A program made the translations under genes and the position numbers. A stretch of DNA of 27,115 nt from a virus. The stretch lies in the IMG/VR virus record IMGVR_UViG_3300037840_000177, positions 1 to 27,115 of that record. One strand, 5' to 3'. The notes under the pieces were generated by a model. It did no database searches and was not told the origin of the DNA. It saw only the letters and a list, made by a program, of their open reading frames with translations. Positions 20,728 to 27,115 of this stretch are shown here, one piece after another; the first letter of the stretch is position 1, and each line of letters begins with the position of its first letter.

Positions 20728-20898
20728 TTAACTTATCATGACCAAGTTGGTCAACCAAAGAGGACAACCGTCGTCATCCTCCTGGCAATCGAAGTCGTTT
20801 ACATAACATCTATCCGATAAATGTTCGCAATACACTATAGAAGTAAATAAAAAAAAACCCAGAAAGACTGCAAATAAAAAAAAACTAAGTTTCTTCAA
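20728..20898 (-). CDS. Small secreted cysteine peptide with TTG start
   Basis: 56 residues from TTG at 20898, six bases after AGGAG. (M)KKLSFFLFAVFLGFFLFTSI is a classical signal sequence. The remaining part CEHLSDRCYVNDFDCQEDDD plus GCPLWLTNLVMIS has cysteines at 24, 31, 38 and 45, exactly seven apart, and an acidic run. No lipobox fits (IVYC). It could form two disulfides in the periplasm. I found the frame by reading through the two T-runs codon by codon. No known family. Confidence 0.55.
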   Translation of the reverse strand: MKKLSFFLFAVFLGFFLFTSIVYCEHLSDRCYVNDFDCQEDDDGCPLWLTNLVMIS

Positions 20899-20920
20899 TT
20901 TTTTCTCCTATTATTGCGCC

Positions 20921-21826
20921 TTATTGCGCCGCTACAAACAATACATAATCTAATATTAATGATGCACCTGGATCCGTATTGGTTGTCACTGTAAAACTGC
21001 CAGTTCCAGGAACTATGGTAATCAAATAGCATGGATTGCTTGACGATTTGACAGAGCAAAGTATAACGCTGCTAGATGTACACGCAGCTTGACTAACTGT
21101 TAAAGGACCAGCTCCTGAACCACCAAGATTAGATGTTGTAACAGCTTTTATATTTGTATTTAACTGAACAGCGCTTGCCGCTATTCCAGCATCCGAAACG
21201 ATACCGCCTGTTCCTGAAGCTTCGAGCAAATGTCCCGATGTAAATGGTGTATTTGTAGCTGCGTTTAACAATCTACCTGCCGCATTTCCTACATCAGCGA
21301 TTGAATAAGTGGTTGCTTGACCATGAGAGGCGTTCGATATGTCGACGACAAAGTTTCCGCTATTAGCAACAGCTGCTAGCTTTAAAGATCCACTTGTTGC
21401 TGCGGATGGAAATGAAATTAATGCACCAGCTGTTCCACTTAAGCCTGCTTGTATATTGCCACCATTGATTGCCGTTGAAACATCTTCGCCTAAACTGCCT
21501 GCTGTATCTGTGAACACAGCTAAATGATTCGCTATTGTAGGCAATGTAATTGATCCAGGAGCTACCCCGATTGAAACGAGAGACCAATTTCCATTTGAAA
21601 ATTGGATATCAAGCCAACTGCTAGATGAGTAAGGAGAATTTGGCGTAGTCTTTGTAGATACAAGCGCCATCATGCCACTTGCAATCGGAACATTTTCTTC
21701 ATGAAGATCGTTCAAATAGCCTGCTGTCATGACAGTTGCTAATGTGTCATTGGTTTGAATTCTGATCATGGAAGGAAAAACACCAGCTTGACCAGGCTCA
21801 TTTATATTAAAACTTAAAATTGTCAT
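20921..21826 (-). CDS. Tail-fibre-like protein with shared N-terminal module
   Basis: 301 residues, AAGGAG before ATG. Residues 1-60 (MTILSFNINEPGQAGVFPSM, TNDTLATVMTAGYLNDL, MMALVSTKT) are the same module as in the genes at 22087 and 26072. A Ser/Thr/Ala/Gly-rich repetitive middle follows (TAGSLGEDVSTAINGGNIQA) and a beta-like C-terminus (CSVKSSSNPCYLITIVPGTG) ending LDYVLFVAAQ. Probably a virion fibre or adhesin. Confidence 0.6.
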   Translation of the reverse strand: MTILSFNINEPGQAGVFPSMIRIQTNDTLATVMTAGYLNDLHEENVPIASGMMALVSTKTTPNSPYSSSSWLDIQFSNGNWSLVSIGVAPGSITLPTIANHLAVFTDTAGSLGEDVSTAINGGNIQAGLSGTAGALISFPSAATSGSLKLAAVANSGNFVVDISNASHGQATTYSIADVGNAAGRLLNAATNTPFTSGHLLEASGTGGIVSDAGIAASAVQLNTNIKAVTTSNLGGSGAGPLTVSQAACTSSSVILCSVKSSSNPCYLITIVPGTGSFTVTTNTDPGASLILDYVLFVAAQ

Positions 21827-21836
21827 CTCGATCTCC

Positions 21837-22100
21837 TTATCTATTTTTATTGTCTTTTCCTGACTCTACCATGAAGTCTAGTTTACCGCTTAAAGAGCCG
21901 GATGGTAAATTCATAACATTTTCTAAATTTTTTTCAATGTCGATTTCTATTTCTTTTTCAAGCGCACTTTCATCTTTTCCGGTCATTTTCCCGTAACCAT
22001 ATACGCAGAACCACGATAAAAACAATAGTGTTATTATTAACATGCTAGCAGGAGAAATAAAAACGCTTAATATTACAATAAATTTTTTATTGATTTCCAA
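21837..22100 (-). CDS. Small membrane protein inside the tail cluster
   Basis: 87 residues if started at TTG 22100 (GCAGGG upstream), overlapping the fibre gene by 14 bases. Residues 6-35 (FIVILSVFISPASMLIITLL...) form one long or two short membrane segments; the rest is a charged tail (EKEIEIDIEKNLENVMNLPS, ending GKDNKNR). The same frame extends 42 codons upstream inside the fibre gene, which I do not consider coding. A holin or exclusion protein is possible; no specific motif supports it. Confidence 0.5.
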   Translation of the reverse strand: MEINKKFIVILSVFISPASMLIITLLFLSWFCVYGYGKMTGKDESALEKEIEIDIEKNLENVMNLPSGSLSGKLDFMVESGKDNKNR

Positions 22101-23706
22101 ACCCTGCCATAAACCAAGTTCCTGGGTCAATAGTCGCTCCAGAAGTCCTTCTATTAATTGCTGAAGCGTTGTTCGTGTTAATACCGCCAGAATAATAAAT
22201 ATTATCTGAAACAGATCCAGGCGCAACGCTTAGCAGTTGGCACCAATTTGAATTAGAAAAAGGAGTTGTGAACCCAACTGTAATCTGTCCTGTCCCTACA
22301 TCTGTTAGGCTGGAAATATTGAAAGATCCTAATACAGTCGTTCCATCTCCACTAATTTTTGCCCAAAATGCGGCACCTGCTCCACTTCCTCCTCCACCAG
22401 CTTGCCAGGTTGGGTATGCTCCTGCGCCATTACTGGTTAATACCTGACCAGCCGTTCCTAAAGATGCTACCGGTGTAACAGTACCAGTGTTGGTAGTTCC
22501 CGCGCATAAAACAGAATACGCTGTCAGACTTGTGGCTCCGGTTCCTCCAAAAGGAACTGTGACAGGCGTAGCATTCCATGTTCCCGTTGTTACCGTTCCA
22601 AGCGTTGTTATGCTGGCTTGGCCGACATATGAAGCCGATATATCAACGACCGCATTATTAGTTCCTGTGACAGTAATTCGATTCGTAGTTCCTGAAACGC
22701 TGTTGACAGTATTATTACTGGTGCTTATTGTGTACCAATTTGTACCATCATTTGTCAGCTCAATCGCATTTAATTGGTTATTCAGTCTTAAACCACCAGC
22801 GGTGCTTCCTCTTTGAGCTGTAGACCCAACGGGAAGAACAACTTCAGCGGTTCCAGGAAGAACGGCATTATTTGCTATTGCCAAAGTAACATTACCCGTT
22901 GAGCTAGATGCGGTTATCTCATTCGTGGTACCAAATATACTTGTTACAGCTCCGGGACTGCCCGTCTGAATGGGAAGCCATGTTATACCATCTACCGTTG
23001 TTTCAAATACATCCAACTGACTATTAAATCGAATAGATCCGGCAGTACTTCCGCGTTGCGCCGTATCGCCCGTAGGAAGCGTGATTTCAGCAGTTCCAGG
23101 GATTACGGGATTGCTAGCTATAGAAATAGTCACGTTCCCGGTAGGACTTGATGCCACAATTTCATTAGGTGTTCCAATAATGCTTGTAACAGAACTTGGG
23201 CTTCCGGTTTGAAGAGGAATCCAGTTAGTACCGTCTATAGTGACCTCAAACTGATCTAATTGGCTATTAAATCGAATAGAGCCGGCGGCCCCGGCCCTCT
23301 GTGTCGTATTTCCGACCGGCAAATTCACCGATCCTGTTCCAGGTATTATCGGATTGGGTGATATAGACACAACGACGTTACCTGTTGTAGGGCTAGCAAT
23401 TATCTGATTTAAGGTTCCACTCACAGATTGAACTAAGGCCGATCCAGATTCAGGAATTAGATCCCAATGCGGCCCATTTCCGACTCTTTGAAATTCATAA
23501 AAGTTCGCAGCAAAGACCGATGTAGGCGTCTGACGACTTACGATTAAAGCTACGTCCCCAGTATATATGCCCTGTTGGTTAGCCAACCAATCAATATAGC
23601 CAGTAGTTGTAATAACAGACACTGGATCATCCGTAAAAATGTATACAAGCTTGGGGTTTATTCCACCGTAACCGGGGGCGTTAACTTGATAAGATAGAAC
23701 TGGCAT
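22087..23706 (-). CDS. Large tail-fibre protein with triplicated internal repeats
   Basis: 539 residues with AAGGA before ATG. N-terminal shared module (MPVLSYQVNAPGYGGINPKL ... GYIDWLANQQ ... ALIVSRQTP). Then three ~72-residue repeats, each with NPIIPGT/NPVIPGT/NAVLPGT, LPxG(N/D/S)T(A/T)QR, (I/L)R(F/L)N(S/N)QL and GxxW. Then a GGTGATSLTAYSVLCAGTT...LTSNGAGAYPTWQA module shared with the 24083-26041 genes, a Gly linker and a C-terminal domain of 95 residues (AFWAKISGDGTTVLGSFNIS ... NRRTSGATIDPGTWFMAGFG). This is the usual build of phage fibres and receptor binders. Confidence 0.75.
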   Translation of the reverse strand: MPVLSYQVNAPGYGGINPKLVYIFTDDPVSVITTTGYIDWLANQQGIYTGDVALIVSRQTPTSVFAANFYEFQRVGNGPHWDLIPESGSALVQSVSGTLNQIIASPTTGNVVVSISPNPIIPGTGSVNLPVGNTTQRAGAAGSIRFNSQLDQFEVTIDGTNWIPLQTGSPSSVTSIIGTPNEIVASSPTGNVTISIASNPVIPGTAEITLPTGDTAQRGSTAGSIRFNSQLDVFETTVDGITWLPIQTGSPGAVTSIFGTTNEITASSSTGNVTLAIANNAVLPGTAEVVLPVGSTAQRGSTAGGLRLNNQLNAIELTNDGTNWYTISTSNNTVNSVSGTTNRITVTGTNNAVVDISASYVGQASITTLGTVTTGTWNATPVTVPFGGTGATSLTAYSVLCAGTTNTGTVTPVASLGTAGQVLTSNGAGAYPTWQAGGGGSGAGAAFWAKISGDGTTVLGSFNISSLTDVGTGQITVGFTTPFSNSNWCQLLSVAPGSVSDNIYYSGGINTNNASAINRRTSGATIDPGTWFMAGFGNQ

Positions 23707-23718
23707 ATAAAAGTCCTT

Positions 23719-24063
23719 TTATTTTAATGAGTCTAGCATAAACGCTTTTATTTCTTCTGGCGTAGTTGCATTAGCAATTCCTGAATCCATAGGCTTAATG
23801 GCTTCTTTTTGGGCATCTAAAATATTTTTCTGATGTATTCTCTTACAATGGTCTAAATCTAAACATATCTTATCGTCCTTATGACGCCACGCATCTCTAA
23901 AATATCTATCTGGAAGTTCATCCTCATTCAATGGTCTGTGTGATTCAACCTTTTCCTTTTGATGGTCTTGCCATTTATTGATTTCATCTGAAGGATTAAT
24001 ATCCTCAGAAAGGGTTGTCATTATTGCAACTGTGCCATCTTTATGTTTTATTAAGTGTTTCAT
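23719..24063 (-). CDS. Tail assembly chaperone-like protein
   Basis: 114 residues. NEDELPDRYFRDAWRHKDDK and LDLDHCKRIHQKNILDAQKE recall the 'DRTFRDAW...VDMxKAKEIHKDNLR' pattern of small proteins next to fibre genes in many phages, thought to be tail or fibre assembly chaperones. The end ATTPEEIKAFMLDSLK fits too. Its position within fibre genes supports this. Ribosome site is weak. Confidence 0.5.
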   Translation of the reverse strand: MKHLIKHKDGTVAIMTTLSEDINPSDEINKWQDHQKEKVESHRPLNEDELPDRYFRDAWRHKDDKICLDLDHCKRIHQKNILDAQKEAIKPMDSGIANATTPEEIKAFMLDSLK

Positions 24064-24082
24064 TAAATGCTCGTAAAGTTTC

Positions 24083-24748
24083 CTAAAGTGTTGTTGTTAA
24101 AACAGAATAATAAACGGTTATTCTCATAGAACCATCCCCACCTACATAAGGCGCCGTTATATTAGTTGCAAATAATCCCTCGTTTATGCCCTGTGTAGAA
24201 GCTCCAAAGTTAACATTTCCTAGATTATCGCCATCGTAGGCCCCACCATAAAATATAGCTGATGATGAAAAAGGACCCAATGTCGTTATATCCATATTAG
24301 ATATTCCCACTACTACACCAGATCCGTGGATCCCATTTGTATACTGGATGAGAGGACCAAATGTTCTTTCTCCACCCGTAAAATTGGTAGTATTAAAAAT
24401 ATATTCAAACACGGTCAGATAGACGACAATTAAAGTATGAGCACCTTGTGCTGCCAAAACTTGTACTGGTGTCGCGTACATGCTCTGTATGTTAAGCGTG
24501 CTTAATGTAGTGGAAGCTTTTATAATGGGATTTGGCATAGCCTGAAAGGACGGTAATGCGCTAGAGCCATTGCTCATTAGTACATTTGATGATGTTCCTA
24601 GTCCCGTAGATGCAGGTTGAAGTACGCCTGCTGCTGTGGTACCAGCACATATCGGAGCATAGGCCGTCGTCATTGTGCTAACACCTGTTCCACCTTCTGC
24701 TAAGGTCAGTATGGTTCCTGATGTATTGAGCTGTGTATTCGTAGTCAC
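24083..24748 (-). CDS. Tail-fibre paralog C
   Basis: 221 residues from GTG at 24748 with GGGAGA before it (an ATG two bases earlier is followed at once by a stop). N-terminal TQLNTSGTILTLAEGGTGVS, CAGTTAAGVLQPASTGLGTS, SNGSSALPSFQ module, then a folded domain beginning IQSMYATPVQVLAAQGAHTL and ending MRITVYYSVLTTTL. It is a tandem copy of the two genes upstream with a diverged middle (GERTFGPLIQYTNGIHGSGV). Probably a small fibre or adhesin tip. Confidence 0.6.
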   Translation of the reverse strand: MTTNTQLNTSGTILTLAEGGTGVSTMTTAYAPICAGTTAAGVLQPASTGLGTSSNVLMSNGSSALPSFQAMPNPIIKASTTLSTLNIQSMYATPVQVLAAQGAHTLIVVYLTVFEYIFNTTNFTGGERTFGPLIQYTNGIHGSGVVVGISNMDITTLGPFSSSAIFYGGAYDGDNLGNVNFGASTQGINEGLFATNITAPYVGGDGSMRITVYYSVLTTTL

Positions 24749-24758
24749 ATCTTTCTCC

Positions 24759-25391
24759 CTAGACCGTAGTTGGTAAAACTATGTAATATAAAGTAATTCT
24801 TGCTGAACTATTTCCAGTCGTGTAAGCGGCACTCAAATTTGATATATATAAACCCTGATTAATGATAGTGCCCGTAGTTCCATAAACACTATCCAGAAAA
24901 TCCACTGCTCCTCCGTATACTATTTTACTCCCAGATGTAGTTATAGATATAAGAGGCTGCCATATCTGTATGCCTCCAGCATGAGCTGTATTATTATATT
25001 GAATGTATATAGTTCCTCCACCACTGAATGGTGTTGAATTATATATGTATTCCATTACTATGTTGTATATAACAATAATGGTGTGAGCTCCTTGTGCCGC
25101 TAAAATCTGAACAGGTGTAGCATACATGGCTTCTATATTTGCAGTACTTAATGTGATCGAAGTTGATTGAACTGGCTGCTGCTGAAAAGATGGCAATGCA
25201 CTAGAACCATTTGAACATAATATGTATCCTGATGTTCCAAGACCAGTCGAAGCAGGTTGTAAGTGGCTTGTTGCTGAAGTTCCTGCGCATACAGGGGCAT
25301 AAGCAGTAGTAAGTGTTGTAGCACCAATACCTCCCTGAGAAACAGCTATTGGTGTAGCCCCAGTATTTAATTGATTATTAACTGTCGACAT
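24759..25391 (-). CDS. Tail-fibre paralog B
   Basis: 210 residues, ATG with AGGTG upstream. Same plan as its neighbours: VNNQLNTGATPIAVSQGGIG, CAGTSATSHLQPASTGLGTS, SNGSSALPSFQ, then IEAMYATPVQILAAQGAHTI and C-terminal ARITLYYIVLPTTV. The middle (IQYNNTAHAGGIQIWQPLIS) differs, as expected of the surface that selects ligands. About 10 bases separate it from each neighbour. Confidence 0.6.
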   Translation of the reverse strand: MSTVNNQLNTGATPIAVSQGGIGATTLTTAYAPVCAGTSATSHLQPASTGLGTSGYILCSNGSSALPSFQQQPVQSTSITLSTANIEAMYATPVQILAAQGAHTIIVIYNIVMEYIYNSTPFSGGGTIYIQYNNTAHAGGIQIWQPLISITTSGSKIVYGGAVDFLDSVYGTTGTIINQGLYISNLSAAYTTGNSSARITLYYIVLPTTV

Positions 25392-25399
25392 TATTCACC

Positions 25400-26041
25400 T
25401 CAAACCGTTGTTGAAAAAACATCATAGTAAACCGTTATGACAACTGTGCTTGCACCACCACCCGTGAATGATCCGGTATCATTTGTAAGGGATAGTCCCT
25501 GGTTAACTGCTAATGAGACTGGATTAAAAGGACCAGTACCGTAATATCCATTGGTACTTCCGTTGGCAGCCGAATAAAAAACAGCGCTACTAGATGCAGT
25601 CATATCAACAGTTAATATCTGAACCGCTGTATAGAAAATAGAACCACCATAACCTAAGTATATGATGCCCCCTCCACTGAAGGCTGTCGTATTGAATATA
25701 TATTCAAACTTCATGAAATAAACAACAATTAATGTGTGTGCACCTTGAGCTGGAAGAATTTGAACTGGACTAGAAAACATTCCATTAATTTGCGATGCAG
25801 TCAGGGTCATTGTCAAGAACGATATGTTCTGGCTTTGAAAACTCGGGACTGCACTACTGCCATTACTGGTCAAATAATAACTAGCGTTAGAAAGACCAGT
25901 TGTAACCTGTTGTAAATTACCTGTTGCTGTTGTTCCAGCACATAGGGGGGCATAAGGAGTTGTTGTTATTATCCCTGTGCCGCCTTCAGGGACTGAGATT
26001 CCAGAGCTTCCTGAGTTTAATTGCGTAGTAACTGTAGACAT
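25400..26041 (-). CDS. Tail-fibre paralog A
   Basis: 213 residues, ATG with GGAGAG upstream. TQLNSGSSGISVPEGGTGII, CAGTTATGNLQQVTTGLSNA, SNGSSAVPSFQ, then INGMFSSPVQILPAQGAHTL and VVITVYYDVFSTTV. Most diverged of the three in the core motif (MFSSPVQILP versus MYATPVQ(I/V)LA). Together they form a three-gene tandem array. Confidence 0.6.
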   Translation of the reverse strand: MSTVTTQLNSGSSGISVPEGGTGIITTTPYAPLCAGTTATGNLQQVTTGLSNASYYLTSNGSSAVPSFQSQNISFLTMTLTASQINGMFSSPVQILPAQGAHTLIVVYFMKFEYIFNTTAFSGGGIIYLGYGGSIFYTAVQILTVDMTASSSAVFYSAANGSTNGYYGTGPFNPVSLAVNQGLSLTNDTGSFTGGGASTVVITVYYDVFSTTV

Positions 26042-26071
26042 TTATCTCTCCTATATTCCCTATGCAATTCG

Positions 26072-26677
26072 CTATGCAATTGTGACGCCAGAACTGACGA
26101 CATACGAGCTTGTCCATGTTGTATTAGCAACAACGCAAACTACTTGTATCGCATCAAATGCTGCTGCTGATGTGACTGAACCGCCCGAACTTGAGGCTGT
26201 TTGTCCTACCTGGATAGTTTGTCCACCGTTAGCCTGAAGTACCCAACCCCCTGATCCTTTTCCTTGAATAGCAACAATAGATCCAACAGGGGCGCTAGCG
26301 GGAAGTGTTACCGTAGTCTGTGAAGAATTCCCTATTATATATCCTGTATTAATGACAGCTGCTTGAGTCGTTCCTGATACATTAACAAAAGGTAAGCCCC
26401 CACCACCTCCAGATGCTTGATACCCTTCCATTACGGATAAACTCCAATTTCCATTGGAATAAACCATAGATAAAGCCGTAACTGCCTTGTGACTTCCCAC
26501 GCCAGTGCTAACCAAAGCAATAGAATCTTGGCTTAAAGGCAGATTCTGATCTTTCAAAATATTCAAATACCCAACTGATAAAACAGTAGATAGGCTATCG
26601 TCCGTATCGATTCTAACTAAAGTCGGAACTTGTCCTGCGTTTCCGATATCATTAAAGCTTGTGCTCAAAATTGGCAT
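26072..26677 (-). CDS. Tail-fibre-like protein, chimera of two shared modules
   Basis: 201 residues. Residues 1-80 are the shared N-terminal module (MPILSTSFNDIGNAGQVPTL, DTDDSLSTVLSVGYLNIL, IALVSTGVG, YSNGNWSL). After a GGGGG linker, residues from about 96 on share a C-terminal module with the gene at 26690 (SGTTQAAVINTGYIIGNSSQ, VTLPASAPVGSIVAIQGKGS, VVCVVANTTW, VSSGVTIA). It joins the N-terminal module of the fibre group to the C-terminal domain of its neighbour. Confidence 0.6.
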   Translation of the reverse strand: MPILSTSFNDIGNAGQVPTLVRIDTDDSLSTVLSVGYLNILKDQNLPLSQDSIALVSTGVGSHKAVTALSMVYSNGNWSLSVMEGYQASGGGGGLPFVNVSGTTQAAVINTGYIIGNSSQTTVTLPASAPVGSIVAIQGKGSGGWVLQANGGQTIQVGQTASSSGGSVTSAAAFDAIQVVCVVANTTWTSSYVVSSGVTIA

Positions 26678-26689
26678 ATAAAATCCTCT

Positions 26690-27115
26690 TTATGCTACCG
26701 TAACGCCAGAACTTAAAACATATAGTGTTGCCCATGTTGTATTAGCGACGACACATACTACTGAAATAGAATCATATTTAGCAGCAGCAGTAACAGATGT
26801 CGTTCCGTTTGTTTGTCCTACTTGTATGTTTTGTCCAGAATTTGGGGCCAGAATCCAGCCTGAGGTGCTGCCCTCGCCTTGGACTGATACAACCGATCCA
26901 ACGGCAGCTGTGGCAGGGAGAGTGACGGTGCATACACTAGCATTAGTACAGACATAGCCATTATTAACCGCAGCTGCTTGTGTTGTTCCGCTAGCAGTGT
27001 TCCACGTGAACCCGCCACCACCTCCTGTGGCTGCGATTGTGATGCTGTTTGACGCGCTAGTAATGGTTATACCCATGCCTTGAGTCAAAGTCGCTGCTGT
27101 CGGGCTTCCAGACGT
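26690..27115 (-). CDS. Tail-fibre protein, C-terminal part (5' end outside window)
   Basis: The frame is open to the last base of the window, reading TSGSPTAATLTQGMGITITS at the edge, so the TTG at 27088 is not the start. The GMGITITSASNSITIAAT strand is typical of fibre shafts. The C-terminal 105 residues (SGTTQAAAVNNGYVCTNASV, VTLPATAAVGSVVSVQGEGS, VVCVVANTTWATLYVLSSGV) duplicate the C-terminal domain of the 26072 gene. Confidence 0.65.
   Translation of the reverse strand, partial: TSGSPTAATLTQGMGITITSASNSITIAATGGGGGFTWNTASGTTQAAAVNNGYVCTNASVCTVTLPATAAVGSVVSVQGEGSTSGWILAPNSGQNIQVGQTNGTTSVTAAAKYDSISVVCVVANTTWATLYVLSSGVTVA

Noticed and set aside
21363-21587. 74-residue frame inside the 301-residue fibre gene
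   Set aside because: Shifted frame of a Ser/Gly-rich stretch, no ribosome site; Trp/Arg/Ser-rich content is typical of a shadow.
22487-22816. 109-residue Val/Pro-rich plus-strand frame
   Set aside because: Antisense of the repetitive Thr/Gly/Asn-rich fibre region, which is stop-poor on the other strand.
27086-27088. TTG as start of the last gene
   Set aside because: The frame is open upstream to the window edge and reads as fibre sequence (TSGSPTAAT), so the gene simply continues outside.
1-27115. tRNA genes, integrase, endolysin
   Set aside because: I looked for clover-leaf-like ends, tyrosine or serine recombinase motifs and lysozyme/amidase motifs by eye and saw none; this is a negative by reading only.

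Overview
The window looks like about 27 kb of a tailed bacteriophage with short-tail (P22-like) head genes. The head cluster holds a terminase pair, a ~700-residue portal, a scaffold, a coat protein and the start of a gp4-like connector. The DNA is AT-rich. Shine-Dalgarno sites of the AGGAG/GAGGAG type, a lipobox lipoprotein and microcin-type double-glycine leaders point to a Gram-negative host, probably a gammaproteobacterium. I cannot name the host or phage, and whether it is temperate is open: no integrase, holin or endolysin could be recognised here.

Layout. (1) 1-11889, minus strand, read from right to left: a DnaJ-type zinc-knuckle protein, the terminase small subunit, about a dozen very small unknown genes, the terminase large subunit, the portal, three small basic proteins, the scaffold, the coat, an accessory head protein and a gp4-like connector cut by the window edge. 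A strong candidate promoter sits before the scaffold gene. (2) 11890-12601, plus strand: two small lysine-rich genes with a repeated leader. (3) 12602-14629, minus strand: a replication-initiator-like winged-helix protein, two unknown small genes and a VRR-NUC nuclease. (4) 14630-15594: control region with several palindromes, a small acidic protein and a ribbon-helix-helix-like regulator, with divergent promoters. (5) 15595-18171, plus strand: small genes, a YqaJ-type exonuclease, RecT annealase and a small lipoprotein, together a recombination module. (6) 18172-19662, plus strand: three tandem 21-bp repeats, a palindrome, two double-glycine-leader peptides, a small two-span membrane protein and two paralogous excisionase-like DNA-binding proteins. 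(7) 19663-20118: a repeat-rich non-coding block between convergent genes. (8) 20119-27115, minus strand: tail-fibre-like genes with strong modular duplication, a tail-chaperone-like protein, a membrane protein, a tiny secreted cysteine peptide and an unknown protein.

The most notable part is region 6, which reads as a phage-borne microcin/class II bacteriocin-like cassette: two precursors with 15-residue leaders ending GG and GA, then a candidate immunity protein, all start-stop coupled. It has its own possible control region. No dedicated exporter is present, so secretion would need a host transporter. A second hidden item is a UUG-started 56-residue secreted peptide (20728-20898) whose four cysteines are spaced exactly seven residues apart. 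If the genome is circularly permuted, the minus-strand genes entering at 27115 and leaving at 1 would belong to one long late transcription unit, and the missing part would carry the remaining tail and injection genes.
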